Part shown: one piece after another, positions 1 through 9,500 of the stretch
Numbering within the stretch: the first letter of the stretch is position 1
Layout: each line of letters opens with the position of its first letter
Assembly (NCBI GenBank): GCA_013396635.1
Contig: WBMW01001708.1
Span: forward strand, 977,110 to 1,041,109
DNA from: Penelope pileata
Taxonomy: Eukaryota > Chordata > Aves > Galliformes > Cracidae
Length of the DNA: 64,000 bases
Direction of reading: 5' to 3'
Program-made: the position numbers and the translations under genes
The notes under the pieces: model-generated
Database searches by the model: none
The model's input: only the letters and a program-made list of their open reading frames with translations
Told to the model about the DNA's origin: nothing

Positions 1-110
1 CTGACTCAGATGCCTGCTTTTAGGAGATGAGTCATGCCTCAGCTGTACCTACCTGTCTCCACTGATATTACGGCAGATTGAGGTCATTAGGTCAAATGCA
101 AATTGGGTAA
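1..110. promoter_or_regulatory. Candidate enhancer-like cluster of transcription-factor motifs
   Basis: Two perfect AP-1 sites lie 19 bases apart: TGACTCA at 2-8 and TGAGTCA at 28-34. About 47 bases further on is a perfect direct repeat of the nuclear-receptor half site with a 2-base spacer (AGGTCATTAGGTCA, 81-94; DR2 type, known to bind RAR/RXR-class receptors). It is followed after one base by the POU octamer ATGCAAAT (96-103). Each motif alone occurs by chance, and it is the density that is notable. No gene is visible nearby. The cluster may continue left of the window. Function is inferred from motifs only. Confidence 0.35.
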
Positions 111-617
111 GACAGTTTGACCACCCTTGCTAAGGACACCAACACGGTAACGTCAAAAAAATCATTGTTGCCCTATATTATATTTCCTTCCCTTTTATCC
201 TCATTTCCTGTCTTAAAAGATCTCTAGAAATGCTGCATTTTTACTGAAGAAACTTTAGTTAATAAGTTGGTTCCTCATAGATGAAAGTTAATGCTATTCA
301 CAAAACACGAAGTGTTCATTCACGTTTTTATTGTTACCTATGCCAGAGCCCCAGGATCTGTTTTGAGTTTCCAAGTCTAGTTGATCCAAACATGATTTAT
401 AGACCAATGATACAGTATGAAAAGCATTCATATTTCCTGTAGTATGCATAGTAATTGATGTTGGTGACAACTGACTGGAAGATGTAGAAGATTAGCAAAT
501 TTAGAAAATCTGGCCCCAAACCCTTTAAAATAATTTCTGCTCTCTGCATAGAGTTTTGGATACAAACCTCCATAACACTTCAAAAAGCTCAAAGTTGTCA
601 GCACCTTGTCATTACTA
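111..617. other. Unique non-coding DNA, nothing recognised
   Basis: AT-rich sequence with no open frame of note and no repeat that I recognise. It ends where the CR1 tail begins. Confidence 0.6.
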
Positions 618-708
618 ATCATAGAATCATAGAAATACTAGGTTGGAAAGAACCTACAAGATCATCTAGTCCGACCATCTAAGAGACGTTTTTCTCTACA
701 ACAATGGA
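618..708 (-). mobile_element. CR1 LINE fragment, 3' end
   Basis: The plus strand begins with the reverse complement of the CR1 terminal octamer repeat (ATCATAGAATCATAG) and continues with the usual GGTTGGAAAGAACCTACAAG and GATCATCTAGTCC blocks. This is the extreme 3' end of an avian CR1 lying on the minus strand. The match fades after about 675, and the mariner relic starts at 709, so the inner end is uncertain. Only the 3' untranslated tail is present, with no coding sequence. Confidence 0.85.
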
Positions 709-1247
709 TGCTATGAAAGTAATGCCTCCTATTTTATTCTGTTGACCCACAACGTCAGAGGCAGATGTTGGTGGTATGGCAGTAGAGGTTGAACCTTCCC
801 ACCAATGTTCCATTACATTTTGTTGTCGCGTGACAGATGGCAGCAGAGCCTGACCAAATGGTGTCTGTGATAGAAATGCATATGGAGCAAAGGTGTGAAA
901 TTGAATTCCCCCATGCAGAAAAAATTGCACCCATTGACATTCATCAATGCTTGCTGAATGTTTATGGACACCATACACCACACAGTGAGGTGGTGGGTGG
1001 TGCATTTCAGCAGTGACAACAAGGACATGAAAGACAAGCCATGTTCCAGACAGCCATGCACAGCTGTCACACAGTGAAATGAAGAGTATCTCAACCAGCT
1101 CATCCATGTGAATTGGCTAATGGCAGTGACTATGCTGGAAAGTAGTGTTTTGTAGATGAGAATTTGCTCTATCCAACTGTGTTATCACGCTCTTTATGTC
1201 TGCTGTAGTTTCCATGGAAATAAAAAGGAGGCATTACTTCCAGAGCA
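709..1247 (+). mobile_element. Galluhop-type mariner DNA transposon, internally deleted and decayed
   Basis: The ends form imperfect terminal inverted repeats: the left end (709-742) and the reverse complement of the right end (about 1215-1247) share AAGTAATGCCTCCT and the T-rich bases after it. The inside (about 838-1125) matches, in sense orientation, the N-terminal part of a mariner transposase: a helix-turn-helix region followed by sequence corresponding to the VRRW and KDKPRSGRP-like segments. The frame is broken by an indel near 970 and by stops, and the catalytic D,D34D half is missing. After the stretch equivalent to LIHANW the sequence jumps to the 3' end near 1130-1150. The copy is about 0.54 kb, whereas intact Galluhop is roughly 1.2-1.3 kb from memory of the family. 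It is non-autonomous, and the family is characteristic of chicken and relatives. Confidence 0.88.
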
Positions 1248-1901
1248 ACCCACAGAAGTGGCTGATTTTAGTTTTCCTTTATTCACAGATTGCATAATAC
1301 TGGTCAGGTGGTTTCTCTTTTGGCAGTGACAAACTATGTAAAATTTCAATTGTGTCAGGATTTCTATGAGTTTGATGCAAAGGAGACTTTGATCACAGCT
1401 GTATGCCATGTAATGCTTTCTCAGTTACTATATTCTATTGCCTTTTATATACACATCAAATGTATGTTAATCTTCACTACAATAAATGATTGTGGCTGAA
1501 ATTGCTAGTCTACTGAGAATGTTTACTGATTTATAGTCTATACTACAGATTTAAGCTGATCCATCTACTGCTATAGCTGCACTGACTGCAGTTCCTTTTG
1601 GATAGACTCCTTATGGCAATCAACCACAATTTGCAGGATAATATCTTTTTACCTGCTTTTCAACAGGAATAATTTCCACTGATGTAAATGGAAGCGTTGG
1701 CTGTCACAATAAAGATTTGTAATTGTGCAGTTATATCACTGGCTGGAAATGGGGAAATCCACAGCGCATGCAGAACTACTATAGCATGTACAGTTTCTTT
1801 TAGAGTCTAACTTAGTTGCTCATCAATAAGTAGGCATGAGAATACATGCAAATAAGCTGGAATTGTCCATCGTCTAAGTTGTTGTAGAAATTCTTCACTT
1901 T
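1248..1901. other. Unique non-coding DNA, nothing recognised
   Basis: AT-rich unique sequence. The 69-codon open frame at 1290-1499 shows no recognisable domain and is within what chance gives in DNA of this composition. Confidence 0.6.
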
Positions 1902-2019
1902 GGAAGAAATTCTTGACTGTCAGAGTGATGAGTCATGGAAACAAGCTGCCCAGGGAAGTTTTGGAGGCCACATCCCCAAAAGTATTCAAGGCCAGGTTGG
2001 ACGGGGCCCTGAGCAACCC
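1902..2019 (+). mobile_element. CR1 LINE fragment
   Basis: GAAGAAATTCTTGACTG, AAGCTGCCCAGGGAAG and CAAGGCCAGGTTGGACGGGG are the standard blocks of the end of CR1 ORF2 and the start of its 3' UTR, in sense orientation. The copy stops after GCCCTGAGCAACC, before the terminal octamers, so it is truncated at the 3' end or was disrupted later. Stops and substitutions are present, so no usable frame remains. Confidence 0.88.
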
Positions 2020-5000
2020 GAAAATATCTTAATATATTAATTCATAATTAATTAAAAAGGTATCAATCAGAATTAGAATAGCCAAATTATTCAGAGCAAC
2101 AAGAGAAAAAACACCCACCATGAAAGAGCTCAGTTTCCCTTCTTTGGGAAAATTATTCTTGAGAACTCCTACTCCTCTTTTCCTTTCACAAGTCGTCTTT
2201 CTATCAGTTGTACCTAAACTGTCCTTTACATTTCCTTGATTAAATGCAGACTAGATTCCTTTACATATTGTATTATTCCCTCCAGATAGCTATTCCAGGT
2301 ATATTCAAGCCATAGTTTATACTGGAGACAAATGAATATGAAGAGTGAAAGATGCTGTAATCTATACGGAAAAATAGACATATATACCTATATGTCTATT
2401 TATACATATATTCAAAGATCACCTCTTCATACTTCTCATATTCTGTCTAATTCTAGTTGGTACAAAGAGGCTTACACATTTACATCACGATTCAGAGCCA
2501 ATTACAAACAATTAAAACTCACGCTAACTTCTATAGACATTAGATCATGCTCACAGAGAGGATAACAGACCTTTCAGCAGAGGAAGTGAAAGTGTAATAG
2601 TACACTGGCTCAGTGTATAATGCCTTCATGTAAAAACTAGCCCCAGAATGTGCAATAGTCCATTGGTTTCTTACAGATAAAAGATGTAGGTTTTGGCTTA
2701 GATAATAAGATTCTACTCTTTGGTTACTGAAAGCCATGGATTTAGTTCCCACCAATAGCCATGATGTCTGAAGGCAGGAAGCCATAGCAGAGTATTGAGG
2801 CAGCTGAGGAATTAAGTGAACACTATGGCTTTCAGATGTATTCATCTAAAAAGAATAAGATGTAATAGAAAAATCTAGTTTTCTGAGATCTTGAATCATG
2901 TATTCTTCCTCTAAAGCCCAAACTTAGAGATGCTAAAACCTAATTTTTCACTGGCATTATGTGTAGCTAGCACGTCAATCTTTAAACTTTGTTGGTAGAA
3001 GTAGCTTTTTAAGTTTCACTATTTGTTGTATCAAAATGCATGTATAACTGGTTATTGCAAAAGCTGTATCTATACTACTAAGCTAAAGAAAATGCCAGCA
3101 AATAGCTCCCAACATTTGAAATGCTAGCATGACATCAGAGTCCTTCTAATGGTAGATTTGACCAATGTATCCCAGAACCTCACAGGGTTCATGAGCAGAG
3201 TTGGTCATTCCTAGCAGATTCCTTCGGAGAGGAAGAGAATTTGGCAGCTATAGACATGGCTCATTTGGTGCCACTTGAACTTAGTGCCAGTCCCAGGCAT
3301 GTTTAATTCCTTAGAATAGTTAATTTCAGAACTCTGATGAAACTTTTCTAGTTTCCTAACTCAAGATAATCAACTTCAACAATCTTTTATCTGCTACAAT
3401 ATTCCACGATTATCCTCTTGTGGGGTCCTTGCAGGAAAAATAAATGGGAGTTCAAGTGAAGAAACGTTTTTTATTGATGGATTCTTATACTTAGAGGTTT
3501 CCAGAATGAGTGTGAACAAGTTCCCAATCTATCATCATTCATCTTGCTGTCTTTGAAATTTCACTTGTAATAGTTTTGAAGGCTATAATACACCATTCCT
3601 GTCACAGATTCCTGCATTCATACTTTTATTTCTGCGTTAGTAGCTATAGGAATGCAGATCTTACCTAGTTTTAGCAATAATCTAATCTTCAGTCTGCTAT
3701 CAAAATTAATAAGAAATTACTAAGAATCATGTTCTCTTCTGATAGTCATCATCCCTATCTTCTGGTATTGTCGCCAGTCCATTCCATTGTTCATTAGCAA
3801 GACAAGCCTTCATGTGCACTGGAAGTTTATAGTGGCAGAAAATCTTCCCTTCAAAGAATTATATCCATTTAGTCTGGTGTATAGCTAAAATGCAACAGAT
3901 TGTAAAATGAAAATAATGTTCAGTCGCATCTATTATCATGCCACTGCTTCTCTGCTTCAGTTCTCAAGAGAGGTATCACAAAAGAACTTTATATCAAGAA
4001 TATGAAATATCTGAGATCTCCAGGATAGGATTTGTAAATACTAATTTTAAATTATAAATACTATGTTTAAACCTGATCCATTCAGAATAGACTTTTAAGT
4101 CATAATGATTTTGATTTGGTTTTCTAGGGATAGTTTCTCTTTCTTTTTCTGACCTGCGAAATATAGCATAATAACTCATAATCATAGTGTTATTGTTGTT
4201 ACTGTGGCATAATATTATAGCTAATCACAGTATTGTAACTAGAAATATGCAATAAGATTGATACTGTAATCATGATGTTGATTTAGCTGTTCCGCAGACC
4301 TTAACAATAGCATCACTGACTCATACAGAAAATCTGACTTCACAGCATCGAAATTCTTCTGATGCCGTATACAATTTTACCATCTTGCCACACAGTTACT
4401 GTGTGAGTGGGATTTCATCTCACTTTAAACATTCACAGAAAAGACGTCAGCTGCCAGGCTAATCACCTTAGCATCTCTTTATGGTCAGCAGAAAGAAAAA
4501 GACACTTCAAGGAGGTGATAAATTTAAATTGTTTTAGGATGAGAAGTGTAACACCCCACAAGTCCTGTGTTTTTCCTCTGGTATCTGTGAAGGAAGGTAA
4601 GAATGATGAGTTCAGATGTAAACATCTATGCAAGTAATTCCTATGTGTAGTGTCTCGTAGCACGAGTTTTTCCAAAAGCATATTGACTTCATTCAGGATG
4701 TCAGACAAAACCTGAAACATGGTTCAAGAGACTGAGAATGTCCAGAAAACTTAACAAACTACATGTCTTATAACTTCTTAACTGTCTTTTCCCTTTTGCT
4801 TAAACCTTCAAGTACTCAAAATAATGTGGTCAGTAAAGCTAATAAAATGTCTTTTTTCTCCAAAAAAGACAATTCTCTGAATGACCCTTCCTAAAGAGTA
4901 TTATTTTTGAAGAATAATATCAAAAGACTTGATTAAAAAGGAGCAGGTTGTTTTTATGAGTTTTGTGATAACTGTGAAAACCGCATTCTTTGCAGAGCAG

Positions 5001-5113
5001 AGGCTTTGTTGGAAACGCTGTTTACAGAAATAGCTAACCAAGATAAATCAGGAAATACAAAGGAGAAGAGTAACCAAATACTACCTGACTGAAATTCTTT
5101 TATCTCATTATCG

Positions 5114-5131
5114 TAAGTACTTCAGTACTTA
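5114..5131. repeat. Near-perfect palindrome, 8-bp arms
   Basis: TAAGTACT and AGTACTTA flank a 2-base centre. It could serve as a dimeric binding site or be a chance feature of AT-rich DNA. No context favours a function. Confidence 0.4.
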
Positions 5132-5593
5132 GAGAAAATCAGCACTTCAGTCTCTGCTGTGCCAGCTCCAGCAAGGAGCCATTAGATTGTTCAGTTAATG
5201 CTTCCAGAACTGGTGCCCACACCTGAGGCATATCGAATGCCCTTGACTCCTGAAACTAACTGAAAGCCAGTTAAAGTATGAAAGCCCACATCATAATGGG
5301 ACTAGAAATTTATCATCTTCATTGCTCAGTTTAGATACTCTAGGAATGTGTATTTCATAATAAACATTTTTTCTTTCTTCTCTGGTTATAACAAGCTGGA
5401 TCTGTTGATACATGTAAGCTACTGATTCGTTCTTGCCTTTTGAAACGCATGTAGAGTAAAAGCATTGTTGACTTTGTCGAATTTTGATGAATTTAATCAT
5501 TAAATAATTATAATTTATTGTGATTAAACACCATAAACAACCAAAAAGTAGTAAGTACTGTGAACGTTTCTCTTTTGTTCTCTGAAAATTTGT

Positions 5594-5622
5594 CTGTTCT
5601 TAGGACAATGAAGTAAGAACAG
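5594..5622. repeat. Short inverted repeat with 9-bp perfect arms
   Basis: CTGTTCTTA (5594-5602) and TAAGAACAG (5614-5622) are perfect reverse complements around an 11-base loop. The arms contain AGAACAG/CTGTTCT, which resembles half sites of steroid-receptor elements, but the 11-base spacing is not the classical 3-base spacing. Confidence 0.4.
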
Positions 5623-7268
5623 AACAGAAACAGGATAAACCTTTAAAAAAACATTGACAGAAATGCTTTTTCAGTCATTTACTCTGACTGTCACAGGGTC
5701 CTTCTGGAATATATTTAGAAAGTTCCTTCAATGACAATAACTTATGAGAGACTACTCTAATAAAAGAAAAACTAATAAACAGAAGATACAGAATTCACTG
5801 GTTACTAAAGAAGAATTTTTAATTAATATTGACTGAAATATTTATGGGAAAAAAATGACTTATATAATTACAAAACCTTCCACATGGCCACAGACAAAAC
5901 ATTTATTTATGTATTATATTTTAAAAGTCCTTCAGTGTATATTCTTCTTATTAGAAACATAACATCAAATGCAGGAAAATCAACAACATAACAGAACAAG
6001 CTGAAGAGTGAGAGGAATGCTTTCAAAACAAGAAGAATAAATTGTCATTTAATTATTCAATACAATTATTTAAAACAACAAAAGCAATGGAGCCATTATT
6101 AATGTTTCCATTAGCAAGCAGCATGTCTCTGCTCAGATTAGGTTTATTACTGCTAGTGAGGGGTTGCCACTGTCTGAAAGCTACCCTGTGCATTAAATGG
6201 ATCTTACAAGAATAGGATCAGCTCAGCCTCTGAGAAAAAATCTGAAAGAGAACTCAAGTCTTCTTTGAAGCTTCCAAGCAAATAAGGACCTGCAAATCAA
6301 GGAGGGGAGGTGGTGAACCCAGTAGTCCCGAGGGGACAGGATATATGAGGTGTTGTCTGCTCCATAGGCTCTCTGCCTGCCCTTACTGAGGCTGAACTGG
6401 TCTGATGTGATATGGACAGACACCAATCAGGCAGGTCCTGGCAGAGACTTGCAAGGGTTGGTGCTTTTTATAGTGCCTTAAAACTGAAGCAGTAGTTTGA
6501 AGCAACAAGAAATGTCCTGGAAGATTCTTCTTTCCCCTAAAATGTGTTCAAGGTGCAGGATGAGGCTTAACCTGTGTAGTCTGATAAAGGATGAAGTCAA
6601 CTAGGGCTTGTTGTGGATGTTTTCTGTCTGCTTCATGTTTGGGGGGTGGTTTGGACAATGCCTATAATATACTCCATCCCAGAAGGAAGAAAGTAGCAGT
6701 TCAGGAGCATTTGTTGAGCTTGGGTGAAGTAATGCAGAACAAACTTAGGAAAAAAGATGCGTTGAGCCACCAGATAGAAAATGAGTCTACAAGACATTGG
6801 CTGAACCCCTCAGACCAGAGCTAGGATCCCTGACTTACCTTTTCTGATAATCACTTCTATACTGAGGAAAATGGGTGCTGCCAATTTTTTGCAACTCCTT
6901 CTACAAGCAACAGATGTACAAAGGTATTTGCACAAGCAGGTATGGGCTCCAGGACAAACACGTTTTGTAGATGTGTAGTCTAAGAGAAATTCTTGTTTTT
7001 CTTCTCTACAGTTCCAAAGGATCAAATAAAAATCCATGCTTGAACAGACTCAGTTTGAGCATTGATGAAATGTCAGTCATAGCAAATTCGTTAGAATAAT
7101 GCCCAAGACAAGGAACCTGCCAAAAAACTAACCATGGTTGATATAGCTACTACTGAGTACCTCTCCAACCTGTTGCAATAAGTTGGGTCGGCTGATATTT
7201 ATTTTACTTTGTTACATGATAGGAAACATGGCTGTTTTTTTCTTAAAAGCACTCAAAAACACGACTTC

Positions 7269-7273
<5 letters not shown>

Positions 7274-7299
<26 letters not shown>
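7274..7299. repeat. Poly(T) run, 26 bases
   Basis: An uninterrupted run of 26 T. The bases to its right do not show a reverse-complement AATAAA or a recognisable mRNA, so a processed-pseudogene tail is not supported. Such runs are prone to length error in assemblies. Confidence 0.95.
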
Positions 7300-7332
7300 A
7301 ACAGCTATTAATCTGTAATCTTTGCAGCTCAT

Positions 7333-7346
7333 CTGCCACCTTGTGG
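7333..7346 (-). promoter_or_regulatory. CTCF-like binding motif
   Basis: The plus strand reads CTGCCACCTTGTGG, whose reverse complement CCACAAGGTGGCAG fits the 14-base CTCF core consensus (CCASYAGRKGGCRS) at all but one tolerant position (A for Y). The bases outside the core were not tested. CTCF sites insulate domains and anchor loops. In a gene-poor region a boundary or loop-anchor role is plausible, but only occupancy data could show it. Confidence 0.4.
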
Positions 7347-7571
7347 CCCCCTTGCAGACTTTTCTTGGAGCTAAAAAGGTAGAATGAGTTGTTCAGCAGA
7401 ACCTTTGCATTTATTGTGCTCTTGCCAACCTGGCAAATACAGCAACCTTCATCATTATTAGCCCAATTAGCTTTTCATTCCATAATGTGAAAAATTAGAA
7501 ATCCAAATATGAAACTACTCTTCCAGCAGGCTGTGCCTCTAAATTGTCAATATACGTTGGTCCGTGAGCCA

Positions 7572-7595
7572 TGTATATGTATATATATATATATG
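7572..7595. repeat. (TA)n microsatellite
   Basis: ATGTATATG runs into an alternating TA tract of about 15 bases (7580-7594). A second short TA tract lies at about 7664-7672. Confidence 0.85.
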
Positions 7596-7671
7596 AGAAT
7601 AAAATCATTTACATGTATCAAACTATATTAATGACATTCAGAATACATACATCATATAAAATGATATATAT

Positions 7672-7975
7672 ATTCACAGAATGACAGAAATCAAAGTTGA
7701 AAAAGACATTACGAGCTCACCTTGTCCGTCTTCTGCAAAGCTAGACCAGTTGTAATGGATCATTCCTAAGCTTTTCACAAAAACTTCAAATAATAGAGAT
7801 TGCTCAGCCTCCCCACTAAACTAGTCTAGTGCTGAATGTCTTGCTTCTAGAAAGCTGCTCTTCATATCTAAGATAAACCATAGGACTTAATCCCATCACT
7901 CTCTGTCCTGTCCAATATGGACATTATGAATAGTTTATTCTTTCCTTTCACATACACATAAAACATTAATGGATT
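7672..7975 (-). mobile_element. Old, diverged CR1 LINE fragment
   Basis: Reading from the left, the reverse-complement CR1 blocks appear in the right order although heavily mutated: CACAGAATGACAGAAATCAA, GTCCGTCTTCTGCAAAGC, CTGAATGTCTTGCTTCTAGA, CTAAGATAAACCATAGGACT and CACTCTCTGTCCTGTCC. These correspond to the 3' UTR and then the C-terminal end of ORF2 on the minus strand. Divergence is clearly greater than for the CR1 copies at 31 and 37 kb, so this is an older insertion. The inner end near 7975 is approximate. Confidence 0.72.
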
Positions 7976-9142
7976 GATAGTGTTTTAAACTGTTTCTCTA
8001 ATATTAACTGACTGATATGGATAAATGCTGGGTATTTACATTAGAATCATCTAGGCCTGAATTATTCACAAATAGGAAGGGATTGTGAGTGTCCAATTTA
8101 ATACCATTGAAGAGGTCTGATTTCTGAAGAATCTTTCTGCAAAAATAGGTCTCTGTAGAGTGGAAAAAAAAACTAGGAAACTAGAAACTGGGGCACCAGA
8201 AATAACTGGTTGATTTGAAAATTTAAGCCCTGATAATGTAAAAAAGGAATTGATATTTTTATCTCATGGTGATAAAAGTTTTAGCTATGGAGGATTCCAG
8301 GTGTTTGATCTTGCTATCATGAGATCTTGCATAATTATAGTCAGTACTCCTCCCTAAAAAGGAAAAAAAAGTTTCTGTTTTTTTTTATATTTTACCTCAA
8401 TTTCAAGAACAAGCTGCTTTTCCATCTGCCACAGCAGAATGCATTTACAGAGCTGAACTGCATGGTCTACATGCTAATACCATTGTGTGAGCTGCATGAT
8501 TACTGCTCAAAGATAATATCCACACTTGAAAAGGATTCTACAAAATACCCTAATTTGAAGTATGTGTATAAAGCACTCACTTTTACAGCTCATTCCATGC
8601 CTACTAAAGCTACTAATGTACATTGTTAGCACTGAAGACATCCCTTAACCTGATCTGGTTATTTACTGAGATCTGCTTTTATATAAAATGTCACCTGGAG
8701 TACGGTTTCTTTGGCTTAAATAGAGGGAAGTAAAATGAAAAAGCACATCAAGAAGTTGAAATAATGTAGTACCTATTTCAGCTCTTGCTTTGAACTGCTC
8801 CTCCCATTACCAATTCTCTCAAGAGCAGAAATTATATATGCTCTCTTCTATCTGTGGTGTTGCCTACAGACTTTTTCTCCAGTATTTTAGTCCACACCAG
8901 CTCTTATGCATACATCAGAAGAAAGGCTATCACAAGTTTCTCAGTCATGAGTAAAAATTGCAGTATGGATCCCTTGCCTACAAAGTTTTCAGTTTCTCAT
9001 AATAGCTTTCTCTCAGGCAAATCTGTGGTTTGCTCATGCCAGTCAAGTGTAAGTTAAGCATACCTAAGCCTTGACAGTTTGCTAGTCCTATTCCTGATGT
9101 TTGTGATGAGAAAAAGAAATCCCATCTCCTTTCCTAATGCTA
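7976..9142. other. Unique non-coding DNA, nothing recognised
   Basis: AT-rich sequence. A 100-codon open frame on the plus strand (8327-8629) begins in a lysine/phenylalanine-rich stretch from A and T runs and shows no domain signature. Confidence 0.55.
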
Positions 9143-9500
9143 TATCATACAATAACAGAATGGTTTGTTTGGAAGAGACCAAGATCTTCTAGTTCTAACC
9201 CTCTATCAGTGGCAGGGATGCTTTCCATGAGATCAGGTTGCCCAAAGATCCATCCAGCCTGGCCTTGAGCACCTGCAGGGACGGGACCACAACACTCCCT
9301 GACAGAGTCTCTTCCCAGCTTTCGTGTAGCCCCTGTTAAGTAGAGGAAGGCTGCTGTAAGTTCTCCCCAGAGCCTTCTCTTCCCCAGCCCTCTCAGCTTA
9401 TCTCCATAGGAGAAGTGCTCTGAGCATCTTCATGGCCCTTCTCTGGACTCATTCCAACAGGTCAATGTCTTTTTCATGTCTAGTATGATGCAGTCCTGGT
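9143..9500 (-). mobile_element. CR1 LINE fragment with an internal deletion
   Basis: The plus strand carries reverse-complement CR1: ACAGAATGGTTTGTTTGGAA, TGAGATCAGGTTGCCCAAAG, CCAGCCTGGCCTTGAGCACC, then CTCCCCAGAGCCTTCTCTTC and CATGGCCCTTCTCTGGACTC. The segment between the CTGGCCTTGAGC block and the CTTCCCAGCTTTCGTGTAGC block is shorter than in other copies, which normally carry the end of ORF2 there, so a deletion of roughly 150 bases is likely. The left (3') end has lost most of the octamer tail, and the inner end fades after about 9500. Confidence 0.9.

Larger units (their letters stand above)
2020..7273. other. Long unique non-coding stretch
   Basis: More than 5 kb without a recognisable gene or interspersed repeat. 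The open frames here (up to about 101 codons, for example 2540-2845 minus) are low-complexity translations without domain signatures. Small structures are present: a near-perfect palindrome at 5114-5131 (arms TAAGTACT and AGTACTTA, 2-base centre) and a hairpin with 9-bp perfect arms at 5594-5602 and 5614-5622 (CTGTTCTTA and TAAGAACAG, 11-base loop). Confidence 0.55.

Noticed and set aside
679..1107. 142-codon minus-strand frame and overlapping frames in the same interval
   Set aside because: They are antisense shadows of the Galluhop transposase relic, whose sense strand is plus.
7274..7299. Poly(T) as the reverse-complement tail of a processed pseudogene
   Set aside because: No reverse-complement AATAAA at the right distance, no recognisable mRNA next to it and no target-site duplication seen. 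Processed pseudogenes are rare in birds.
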